A stretch of DNA of 64,000 nucleotides from Clostridia bacterium (GTDB taxonomy: Bacteria > Bacillota > Clostridia > Oscillospirales > UBA644), in NCBI GenBank assembly GCA_017427285.1, contig JAFRTE010000037.1, positions 1 through 64,000 on the forward strand, written 5' to 3'. The translations under genes were made by a program, and so were the position numbers. Positions 25,772 through 33,233 of this stretch are shown here, piece after piece (the first letter of the stretch is position 1; every line of letters begins with the position of its first letter). The notes under the pieces were generated by a model. That model worked only from the letters and a program-made list of their open reading frames with translations. It did not search any database and was not told the DNA's origin.

Positions 25772-27187
25772 TTATTCGGAAACTTCTGCGTTGCTAAGTC
25801 CGGCAACTTTTCCGCCGGCAAAGCCCGCGATGAGAGACGTAATGTCTATTCCCGTCGATTCCTTTACGCCTTCGATAACCTGGCTGGCAGCCGTCATTAC
25901 ATCCTTTACAACCTTTGTGGAGTTGCCATCTCCGTACATAACGATCTTATCGGTCTGCGCAAGAGGTTCAGCAGCGTTTTTAACGACCTCGGGAAGCGCT
26001 TTGAGATACATTTCAAGGACTGACGCTTCGCCCATTTTGCGCTGCGCTTCGGCTTTTTTCTCGATTGCCTCCGCTTCTGCGATACCCTTTGCTCTGATAC
26101 CTTCGGCTTCCTGCTCCATTGCAAAGCGTTCCGCTTCCGCCTCCGCTCTTCTTGCCTGCGCCTGCTGCAAAGCTTCGTATTTCTTCGCTTCGGCGTCTTT
26201 CTGGCGGCGGATAAGATCTGCTTCCGCCTCTTTTTCCGCTTTGTATTTCATGGCGTCGGCCTGTTTTCTGATCTCCGCATCGAGTTTTCTTTCACGAAGA
26301 GCAATTTCCTTTTCCGCAAGCTCCGCTTCTTTTTCGCGGCGTGCGATATCCGCATCGGAACGGGTGATTTCAATAACCTTGCGCTGTGCTTCCTGCTGAA
26401 TGCTATATGCCGCGTCCGCTTCCGCGCGTTTGTTATCCGACAAAACCTTCATTTCGGACTGCTGGACTACGAGAGCCGCATCCTGCTCCGCAATGAGCTT
26501 TTCGGCTTCTACTTTGACCGCATTTGCCTCCTGCTGAGCGTTCGCAGTTGCTATGGCTATATCGCGCTGAGCGTTTGCTTTTGCGATCTGTGCGTTTTTA
26601 CGGATCTGCTCAACGTTGTCTATGCCCATATTTTCTATGGTTCCGGCAGCGTCCTTGAAATTCTGGATATTGAAATTTACGACTTCAATACCGAGTTTCT
26701 CCATATCGGGCACTACGTTTTCGGTGATCTTCTTTGCAACGCCCTGCCGGTCCTGGACCATCTCTTTAAGTCCAACCGATCCGACTATTTCACGCATATT
26801 GCCTTCGAGTACCTGCGTAACAAGCATTACAAGCTCGCTCTGATGCATGCCCAGAAGCGATTCCGCCGCTTTTTCAAGAAGAGTGGGATTTGAGCTGACT
26901 TTAACGTTTGCTACGCCGTCTACTGTTACGTTTATAAACTCGTTTGTGGGGACCGCTTCCGAGGTTTTTACGTCTACCTGCATAACGCGAAGAGAGATTT
27001 TATCCACTCTTTCAAAAAACGGCATTCTCCAACCCGCTCTGCCTATAAGGATCCTGCGTTTTCCGAGACCGGAGATGATATATGCCATGTCGGGCGGCGC
27101 TTTGAGGTATCCCGCTCCTAAAAGTGCGGCTATAAGCGCTGCCGCAACTACTGCGATTACGATATAAATGTTGATGTTGAAATCCAT
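25772..27187 (-). CDS. Flotillin-like SPFH/band 7 membrane protein
   Basis: A 471-residue protein. One membrane segment at residues 5-25, then an SPFH domain (about 30-190, with ISGLGKRRILIGRAGWRMPFFERVDKISLRVMQVDVKTSEAVPTNE) and a long Ala/Glu-rich coiled coil (about 190-395) typical of flotillins. Such proteins form oligomers that organise membrane microdomains. The neighbouring nfeD gene often seen with them is absent. It follows the DUF1836 gene by 12 bases and shares its promoter. Confidence 0.88.
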   Translation of the reverse strand: MDFNINIYIVIAVVAAALIAALLGAGYLKAPPDMAYIISGLGKRRILIGRAGWRMPFFERVDKISLRVMQVDVKTSEAVPTNEFINVTVDGVANVKVSSNPTLLEKAAESLLGMHQSELVMLVTQVLEGNMREIVGSVGLKEMVQDRQGVAKKITENVVPDMEKLGIEVVNFNIQNFKDAAGTIENMGIDNVEQIRKNAQIAKANAQRDIAIATANAQQEANAVKVEAEKLIAEQDAALVVQQSEMKVLSDNKRAEADAAYSIQQEAQRKVIEITRSDADIARREKEAELAEKEIALRERKLDAEIRKQADAMKYKAEKEAEADLIRRQKDAEAKKYEALQQAQARRAEAEAERFAMEQEAEGIRAKGIAEAEAIEKKAEAQRKMGEASVLEMYLKALPEVVKNAAEPLAQTDKIVMYGDGNSTKVVKDVMTAASQVIEGVKESTGIDITSLIAGFAGGKVAGLSNAEVSE

Positions 27188-27199
27188 TTTTTTCTCCTT

Positions 27200-27784
27200 T
27201 CAGTTATCTTCCGTATTGTTATTTATTTCTTTCAGACTGTTTAACATTGCATGAGCAATTTTGTTCATTTCCGCAGATCTGTATGCGTAAAACATGGTTT
27301 TTAACACCGCGGAAACCTTTTTTTTCTCGTCCTCGCCGAGCCACGTAAGCTGTTCGGCAACCGAAACCGACGTTGATTCAACGCGTTCTTCAACGTATTC
27401 TCCTTCGTTCAGTCCGCATATTTCACAAAAGCACGCATACAAAATATCGTCGGGGACCAGGTCGTCTCCTTCGTCGGACAGATCGCCGTTGACAGTTGAG
27501 AGCATACATGTGATATCCCCTATTTTGAATGTATTGCCGAGCATACTGATCATTATGAGGCGGCAAAGCTGCCTTTTGGAATACTGTTTGTTTACGGGAT
27601 GGGAAACAAACCCTCGAGAAACCCAGTTCTGAACGGAATGCGCCTCGATACCGATTATCGCTGTCACCTGCGAGCTGTATATGTTTCCGCCCGCAAAAAT
27701 ATTGGAAAATACCTCTTCCGCCTTTTTGCGGCTTACCGCATCGGAGACGATCGTTGTGCCCGGAAAAAGCTTTACTTTATTCAT
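27200..27784 (-). CDS. DUF1836 (MerR-like) regulator
   Basis: A 194-residue protein of the DUF1836 family, with a MerR-like helix-turn-helix at about residues 33-75: SSQVTAIIGIEAHSVQNWVSRGFVSHP, then KQYSKRQLCRLIMISMLG. Proteins of this family are presumed transcription factors. A 16-base inverted repeat sits inside its own promoter (27824-27839), so autoregulation is plausible. CCGGAGGT gives a strong ribosome site. It is cotranscribed with flotillin. Confidence 0.8.
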   Translation of the reverse strand: MNKVKLFPGTTIVSDAVSRKKAEEVFSNIFAGGNIYSSQVTAIIGIEAHSVQNWVSRGFVSHPVNKQYSKRQLCRLIMISMLGNTFKIGDITCMLSTVNGDLSDEGDDLVPDDILYACFCEICGLNEGEYVEERVESTSVSVAEQLTWLGEDEKKKVSAVLKTMFYAYRSAEMNKIAHAMLNSLKEINNNTEDN

Positions 27785-27813
27785 GTTGCACCTCCGGCTC
27801 TTACTGTTGCTTA

Positions 27814-27842
27814 ATTATATCATACAATCATTTGATTGTCAA
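27814..27842 (-). promoter_or_regulatory. Promoter of the DUF1836-flotillin operon with inverted repeat in the spacer
   Basis: Minus-strand TTGACA-N17-TATAAT, perfect at both hexamers. The inverted repeat ACAATC-ATTT-GATTGT at 27824-27839 fills the spacer and touches the -35 box, a position where a bound protein would control RNA polymerase. Confidence 0.75.
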
Positions 27843-28051
27843 TGCCTATTGTGTGATTTTTCTGTGAAATCCGATCAAACATCAGTTTGAGAATACAGAC
27901 AAAAAAACGTGCGCTAAAAACCGTCCGAACATAATCAATATCCCACAAAGCGGTATGCTCATCATCCCGAGAAAAAAGCTGAAAACCGGAAAACCTTCTG
28001 TGAACTCTTAGTTTGAAGCAGTAAATAAGACCGGAATTTCCTCTCTGCCTC

Positions 28052-28080
28052 TTGACAAACGGGGTGATTGGTGCTAAAAT
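28052..28080 (+). promoter_or_regulatory. Promoter of the DUF4143 ATPase gene
   Basis: TTGACA-N17-TAAAAT, 40 bases upstream of the ATG at 28120. Confidence 0.65.
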
Positions 28081-28119
28081 AAAGTGCAGTTAAAAATTAC
28101 ACTTATCTCGGAGGACAGA

Positions 28120-29346
28120 ATGGAGTACATCAAAAGAGATCTGGAGAGAAAGTTTCTCCACATGAGTGAGTCATTCAAGGCCGTGATGGTGGTAGGCGCC
28201 AGGCAGGTCGGCAAGTCCACCATGCTGATGCATCTCGCAGAAGGACAGAACAGGACATACGTTTCAATGGACGACACCCAGCTTCGCTCGCTTGCACAGG
28301 CGGAACCGAGACTCTTTCTGCAGACATACCGTCCGCCTATTCTGATCGATGAAGTTCAGAAGGCGCCCGAGCTTTTCGAAGAAATAAAGATCATATGCGA
28401 CTCGAGCGACGAACGCGGACAGTTCTGGCTGACGGGATCTCAGAGCAAAAAGCTTGTGAAGCGTGCGGGCGATTCACTCTCCGGACGTCTGTGTGTCCTG
28501 AAGATGTACAGCCTTTCCGCAAGAGAGAAACTGGGTATCAGTCCGGTTGAAGATCTGGATTTTTCACTCCCGTCGCTTCTTTCAAGGAAACGGCTGTTTC
28601 CCGCAAACAATATACTGACCACGTTTGACAACATCTGGCGCGGCGGTCTTCCCGACGTTCAGGGAAAAGACGAGGAGCAGCTCGGAGAATATTTTAATTC
28701 ATACATTGAAACATACCTTATGAGAGACGCTGTTGACGACTATGCCATTACAGACACCGAAGGATTCCGCAAGTTCTTAAGGGCATGTGCCGCGTTTTCC
28801 GGCCAGCTTGTCAACTACAACGATCTGGGTCTGTCCGCCGGTGTATCCGGCGTAACAGCAAAAGATTGGGTCAAGGTGCTGCAGTCAATGGGCATCGTCT
28901 TCCTACTGGAACCGTATTCGTCAAACGAACTCAAACGTCTTGTTAAAACGCCGAAGCTGTATTTCTGCGACACCGGTTTCTGTGCATATCTTTCCTCGTG
29001 GACGACCCGTGACGTCCTTTTGAACGGAGCCGCAAGCGGACACTATTACGAAAACTACGTGATCGCCGAACTGCTCCGGCACTATGCATACGGCAGGAAC
29101 AAGGTCAATCTGAATTATTATCGAGACAGCAAAATGAAGGAGATCGACCTCATTATCGAGGAGGCGGGAATCCTGCATCCTGTCGAAATCAAAAAGTCCG
29201 CGTCGCCTGACAAGAGCGCTGTCAAATCGTTCTCGGTTCTGAAAGAGGGAGAACGCACGGTCGGAAACGGTGCGGTATTCTGCATGTCTGATGCTGTTCT
29301 TCCGATCACAGAAACGAATTACATTGTTCCGTCTAATATAATCTGA
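28120..29346 (+). CDS. AAA-type ATPase with DUF4143 C-terminal domain
   Basis: A 409-residue protein. The N-terminal AAA domain has Walker A GARQVGKS (residues 26-33) and Walker B PPILIDEVQKAPELF. The C-terminal half has the DUF4143 pattern, including FDNIWRGGLPDV, LPxFYFCDTGFCAYL-type sequence, and a terminal nuclease-like fold IDLIIEEAGILHPVEIKKSASP (D...E-x-K). Family members are common, mobile and of unknown function. A GTG 36 bases upstream is in frame, but TCGGAGGA sits before this ATG. Base composition matches the chromosome, unlike the island that follows. Confidence 0.85.
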   Translation: MEYIKRDLERKFLHMSESFKAVMVVGARQVGKSTMLMHLAEGQNRTYVSMDDTQLRSLAQAEPRLFLQTYRPPILIDEVQKAPELFEEIKIICDSSDERGQFWLTGSQSKKLVKRAGDSLSGRLCVLKMYSLSAREKLGISPVEDLDFSLPSLLSRKRLFPANNILTTFDNIWRGGLPDVQGKDEEQLGEYFNSYIETYLMRDAVDDYAITDTEGFRKFLRACAAFSGQLVNYNDLGLSAGVSGVTAKDWVKVLQSMGIVFLLEPYSSNELKRLVKTPKLYFCDTGFCAYLSSWTTRDVLLNGAASGHYYENYVIAELLRHYAYGRNKVNLNYYRDSKMKEIDLIIEEAGILHPVEIKKSASPDKSAVKSFSVLKEGERTVGNGAVFCMSDAVLPITETNYIVPSNII

Positions 29347-29413
29347 CATCTTTTATATAGTATTCAATCGATCACCGCACACTGTTATATAATAAAGCAA
29401 TATTTGACTCAAA

Positions 29414-29445
29414 TCCCGCGCCGCTTTCGCGACGCGGGAAATTTA
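29414..29445 (+). terminator. Hairpin after the DUF4143 ATPase gene
   Basis: A stem TCCCGCG/CGCGGGA with a nested smaller stem, followed by a mixed A/T tract. It marks the left limit of the A+T-rich island. Confidence 0.65.
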
Positions 29446-29567
29446 ATCTTTACTTCTTAATGAGCATACGTAACGATAAGTAATTTGTCAAACATTTCAA
29501 ACACCAGAGAAACGGAATTTACTTTGGCAAGTTACTACATTCAAATTTTAAATATTTCAATTTCCTG

Positions 29568-29596
29568 TTGACAAATAAAGAATAATATGATACCAT
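29568..29596 (+). promoter_or_regulatory. Promoter at the left end of the accessory island
   Basis: TTGACA-N17-TACCAT with TGA before the -10. About 56 bases downstream of the -10 lies the TTG of a synthetase-like remnant, with GGAGG at 29636-29640. Confidence 0.55.
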
Positions 29597-29651
29597 GGTA
29601 TAAAGTAAAAGGTTTAGGCTTAATTATTTGTTTTCGGAGGTCATTAAATCG

Positions 29652-29753
29652 TTGCGGATCGGGTTCATAGGTCACAACTCTGTTGAGTATATACAATGGT
29701 TGCTTCGGGTATGGAACCGTAATATTTTTCAAAAGTCGGGAAATGTAACCTGA
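29652..29753 (+). pseudogene. Remnant resembling the N-terminus of an AMP-forming synthetase
   Basis: A 33-codon reading frame starts with TTG after GGAGG (11 bases away). Its first 22 residues, RIGFIGHNSVEYIQWLLRV, look like the conserved N-terminal helix of adenylate-forming enzymes (the xIGxNSxEYxxxLLAxW pattern). The frame then reaches TGA and no continuation is recognisable in the three frames up to 29919. I take it as a decayed gene with its promoter still present. The family call rests on a short match and is inference. Confidence 0.35.
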
Positions 29754-29919
29754 GACAGTATCTTCAGTGTGATCAGGGCTATCGAGTTTGAAAGGAACAG
29801 TATCTCGTATGTTCGGCAGATAAGTTACTCTGTGCTATATAGTGGCAAACTAGCATTATAAAAATCCCGTACACTAAAATCTCTTATTACTCCAAATGTG
29901 GGTAGAGTCAGGAGGTAAC

Positions 29920-30480
29920 ATGGAAATATATATAATTATAATAATTATCTTTTTTCTTATATTGTTTATTCCGACATCTAAATATCTAAGTAATCGATTA
30001 GACTTTGTTGTGTTATTAATCGTAAAATTGAAACGTAAAAAATACAATAAATATGGTAGTTTATTTTTCAGATCCTATAAAAGAACATCATTTTATGTTG
30101 AGACACAGGATAGGATTTATTCTGTTATCCAGTTATGTAGATTTTATAAGTATATGCTTTTTTTTGATAGAAGAGGAACAGCACAGATCAGGCATATTGG
30201 TGCACGGCGATTAATACCATATAAAGCATTTTACAATATTGACGTATCAAACCTTGATTTTTCATATGGAATAGATTCATTACCGAGCACAGCGCATGAA
30301 AAGCCGATAATTCCTATTCTACTTATGGTTCCTGCACCGGTATGTATAAACATACCGTATCAGTATTCTCACAAATGGGAAGTTGAAACAGGGAATGGTG
30401 AATTTATAGAGAATTTTTACATTTCTGATTCAACCTTTTTTTTGAAACTATTGAATAACGATGCTGAATTGAAACAATAA
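29920..30480 (+). CDS. Membrane-anchored protein of unknown function, paralogue A
   Basis: A 186-residue protein not recognised from any family. Residues 3-19 are a very hydrophobic anchor (Ile-rich), a second weak hydrophobic patch is at 28-36, then a basic stretch KLKRKKYNK. The rest is probably a soluble beta-rich domain. It shares FYVET (58-62), an IYSV motif, a LPS motif, KPIIP (128-132) and LLMVPAP with the gene at 35029, which has exactly the same length. AGGAGGT precedes the ATG at 29920 (a longer ATG start at 29896 has no such site). Codons are A/T-ending, unlike flanking chromosomal genes. Confidence 0.6.
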   Translation: MEIYIIIIIIFFLILFIPTSKYLSNRLDFVVLLIVKLKRKKYNKYGSLFFRSYKRTSFYVETQDRIYSVIQLCRFYKYMLFFDRRGTAQIRHIGARRLIPYKAFYNIDVSNLDFSYGIDSLPSTAHEKPIIPILLMVPAPVCINIPYQYSHKWEVETGNGEFIENFYISDSTFFLKLLNNDAELKQ

Positions 30481-30813
30481 AAGGATTTAAACTATCTTTT
30501 ATAGAACGATCGTTTATATTATCAAGGTTGTTATAGTTCCTTATTATGGTATTAATAAAGAATAAAGATTGCATGGTATTGAGCCAGGGAGATTTAAAAC
30601 GGTGATTATAGTAAATGACTCAGTTTATCTAACACCTTTCTCTATTGAGTCTGACAGCCTTTTATTACAGCAGGATATTATATCATTGGACGAAGAAAAT
30701 GACACTGATATGGGAAAATAGACTCATTTAAAAAGTGAATAACTATTTTAATTCCTTTTATCTAATATAATTACATTTCACTATTATCTAATTACCGACT
30801 GAAGGATAAAAAA
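30481..30813 (+). other. A+T-rich stretch with a possible short ORF or remnant
   Basis: No complete gene is evident. A 39-codon frame from GTG at 30602 to TAG at 30721 (IIVNDSVYLTPFSIESDS...) has protein-like composition with an acidic end and can be read further back to a stop at 30563. It has only a weak GGGAG upstream. It may be a decayed gene fragment or a small peptide. I recognise no family. Confidence 0.3.
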
Positions 30814-31413
30814 ATGAATTATTTTAAAGTTACATGCAAAGTGATATTTAATATTTGGCTAATAGGCGTTGTTGCATTTGCTTTCACATCTGTGGGAATT
30901 ATGTTTGCCATGCCCTTGGGAATTATCGGAGAAGTCATTCTCGGCATTATATATTATGGTGGATTGTTCGCAGCGTGTATGATCTTTTTATGGAAGCTTT
31001 CTGACCGTTACGGATACAGTTTAGGCCTTGAGGATCAATTTGACAAAAAGAAGTATTTGATTAGCGTTATTTTAGGCACTTGCATAAATCTTGCGCTTGC
31101 TTCGATACTGATTCCCATACCTGTTGTAAACTTTGCGGCGGCAATACTCAATTACTATTACATCTTCCCATATCAGCTGTTTTATTTATATCTGAATTTG
31201 CCTGAGATTTCCGGTACATATTTAGCTATGTTGATTGATACTCCGATTATTGCAGCAGTAATGTTTTTCGGAGCGTGCTTCGGCGCAAAAGATGCGAAAC
31301 GAATTCGCGAAGCGCGTAAGGTTGATGCCGAAGCAACGGAATCCGCGGAACAACCAACCAATCACATCAAAAAAACAGGTTCATGGCGAGATACCATAAA
31401 TCAGAAAGAATGA
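30814..31413 (+). CDS. Membrane protein of unknown function
   Basis: A 199-residue protein with about four membrane segments (residues 8-32, 35-60, 85-120, 139-165) and a hydrophilic C-terminal tail of about 35 residues rich in Glu, Ala and Lys. GAAGGA gives a good ribosome site. It sits between paralogue A and the MutS-like genes in the island. I recognise no family. Confidence 0.5.
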   Translation: MNYFKVTCKVIFNIWLIGVVAFAFTSVGIMFAMPLGIIGEVILGIIYYGGLFAACMIFLWKLSDRYGYSLGLEDQFDKKKYLISVILGTCINLALASILIPIPVVNFAAAILNYYYIFPYQLFYLYLNLPEISGTYLAMLIDTPIIAAVMFFGACFGAKDAKRIREARKVDAEATESAEQPTNHIKKTGSWRDTINQKE

Positions 31414-31437
31414 TCATCTGTAATATTCAATTCTGTT

Positions 31438-31632
31438 GTGTATTCCGTATTGATTCAATTAAATAGTCTCAAGATAACTTCTGTTAAGAACAGATATATA
31501 AATATTGCATTTTTTGTTGTAAAATTCTTAAATATTGCAGATGAAGAGATTTCTGAGTTTTGTGCGGATCTGCACAGCATCCTTGATGAAATGGTCGAAA
31601 AACAACTGGTTATTATGAAATTAAACGATTGA
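31438..31632 (+). pseudogene. Short ORF, possible C-terminal remnant
   Basis: A 64-codon frame beginning with GTG and without a ribosome site. Its second half, IADEEISEFCADLHSILDEMVEKQL, could be the last helices of a PqqD-like peptide chaperone (pattern xDVxxFLxxLxExxLV), a fold used in RiPP pathways. This is a weak likeness and the N-terminal part is missing, so a remnant is more likely than a gene. Confidence 0.25.
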
Positions 31633-31724
31633 TCATTCTTTTATCAACACCTGCGAGAAGCCTCGCACCTTATTTGTGGAGATATCACAGTAATAATTTT
31701 TAGCAAAGAAACGTGGAATCAATT

Positions 31725-33233
31725 ATGATCGATTTACTCAACCCATTTAATATCGCAAAAAACAAACAAAGCGACAACACAGTAAAGTGTTTACGGTTGT
31801 TCGAATTATGCGATGAGGCAGCCACTCGCGGATTCCGGAGCATCCCGCCGATAGTAAAAAAAGAGCTTTCCGAGCTGACTAATGATCTGCCTACGTTGAA
31901 ATTCAGGTCGGATTTTGCTGCAGAATTATACTACAAAAGAGACATCTGTGAAAAAATTCGGGAAGCATACACTGAGATTGGTGAATACTTAAAGCTGTCA
32001 GAAGCATATGATGCAATGGACAATCATAAATACGCGGAAACGGCATTAAATATTATACTAATAAAAAAACTGTTGGAAATAGAAAAACTCATATCTTTTG
32101 AAGGAAAATCTGAGTGCCTGAGGATGCTCCAGAAAACCTTCAGTTTCTGTGACAACGAAGAGTTTAAACAGTTCAGACTCGAAGTAGAACAGCATACTGG
32201 GTCTATAGACCGTTTCAGTTCAGTTTATATAAACGTTTCACCCGAAGTCGGCATGCGGAAAAGAGTCGAAATAACGGATAGTTCCGGAAACGTCGGTATT
32301 GAATCTACCGTGTCTTCATATTTAGAAAGGCTGGGAGTTATTCAAACTGAAGAAACCGGTGCTCCATGGTTTACAATGTATTCTGGATTTGAACTCGCTG
32401 TTTTGGAAACACTTGACTCAAAGTATGATATTTCAGGTGAATACTCAACCAAATTCAGAACAAAATGTGAATCAGTGCTTTATGCTGTTCACAAAGGACT
32501 TTCATTTTATTTGTTCATGCAAAGCATATATGAACACTGGGACGGAGTCGGGTTATCCGTATGCGCTCCGGAGTATAACGACAACAGTATCAATTCGTTT
32601 CAGGGGCTTTATGATCCGATTCTGCTGGAAGAATCACCAGAAGTGATCATACCGAATGATTTTGATTTTTCTAATGAATGCGGTTTTGTGCTGTCCGGTG
32701 CGAACAGCTCCGGTAAAACCTCATTTCTTCGGGCTGTAGGTACGGCGTTTTCTTTATCAGGATGCGGATGCCTGATTCCCGCTAAGTCTGCATATGTAAG
32801 TCCTATGAACGCTATATATACGCATTTCCCGCAGGGGGAAACGGTTAATTTCGGTTTTGGACGTCTCAAAACCGAGATAGAGATTCTTCAGGGTTTTCTG
32901 AAAAACGATCCAAAGAATTCACTTTTCCTTTTTAATGAGATCTTCTCGTCCACGAATGGAGATGACGCATATATTTACACCAAAAGGCTCACAGCTTATT
33001 TGATAAGAAATAACGCTTATTTTATTCTGATATCGCATCATAAAACGATTCCTCCCCGTCTTTTTGCTGATGGGTCAACAGCCCGACTGGCGTTTCTGAC
33101 AACAAATGTACTTGACACTAAATATATTGTAAGACGTGTCAATAGTCCTGAAAACTACGAAAATGAAAGCATTCTTGAAGAGTATGGGCTTTCTGCTGAG
33201 CAATTGAAAACGGGAGGACAAAAGAATGATTGA
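31725..33233 (+). CDS. MutS-like ATPase 1 (no mismatch-binding domain)
   Basis: A 502-residue protein. The C-terminal 190 residues are a MutS-family ATPase: Walker A GANSSGKT (325-332), the motif GRLKTEIEILQ in place of the ELSE signature, SLFLFNEIFSSTNGDDA as Walker B/D-loop, and ISHHKTIPP for the His motif. The Walker B Asp is Asn (404) while the catalytic Glu (405) stays. The first 300 residues look like the helical lever/clamp region; the Phe-x-Glu mismatch-binding domain of true MutS is absent. The start is weakly supported (TGGAA upstream; a GTG is 12 bases earlier). It overlaps the second copy by 8 bases. Confidence 0.75.
   Translation: MIDLLNPFNIAKNKQSDNTVKCLRLFELCDEAATRGFRSIPPIVKKELSELTNDLPTLKFRSDFAAELYYKRDICEKIREAYTEIGEYLKLSEAYDAMDNHKYAETALNIILIKKLLEIEKLISFEGKSECLRMLQKTFSFCDNEEFKQFRLEVEQHTGSIDRFSSVYINVSPEVGMRKRVEITDSSGNVGIESTVSSYLERLGVIQTEETGAPWFTMYSGFELAVLETLDSKYDISGEYSTKFRTKCESVLYAVHKGLSFYLFMQSIYEHWDGVGLSVCAPEYNDNSINSFQGLYDPILLEESPEVIIPNDFDFSNECGFVLSGANSSGKTSFLRAVGTAFSLSGCGCLIPAKSAYVSPMNAIYTHFPQGETVNFGFGRLKTEIEILQGFLKNDPKNSLFLFNEIFSSTNGDDAYIYTKRLTAYLIRNNAYFILISHHKTIPPRLFADGSTARLAFLTTNVLDTKYIVRRVNSPENYENESILEEYGLSAEQLKTGGQKND

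Larger units (their letters stand above)
27785..28119. other. Intergenic region with two divergent promoters
   Basis: The leftward promoter for DUF1836-flotillin (27814-27842) and the rightward one for the DUF4143 ATPase (28052-28080) are here. Nothing else is seen between 27843 and 28051: no ORF with a ribosome site and no clear hairpin. Confidence 0.6.

Noticed and set aside
29541..29732. A 63-codon minus-strand frame
   Set aside because: It overlaps the good rightward promoter and the synthetase-like remnant on the other strand and has no ribosome site.
31640..31680. Small hairpin TGCGAG/CTCGCA before the MutS-like genes as a terminator
   Set aside because: Stem of only six pairs and no T run.
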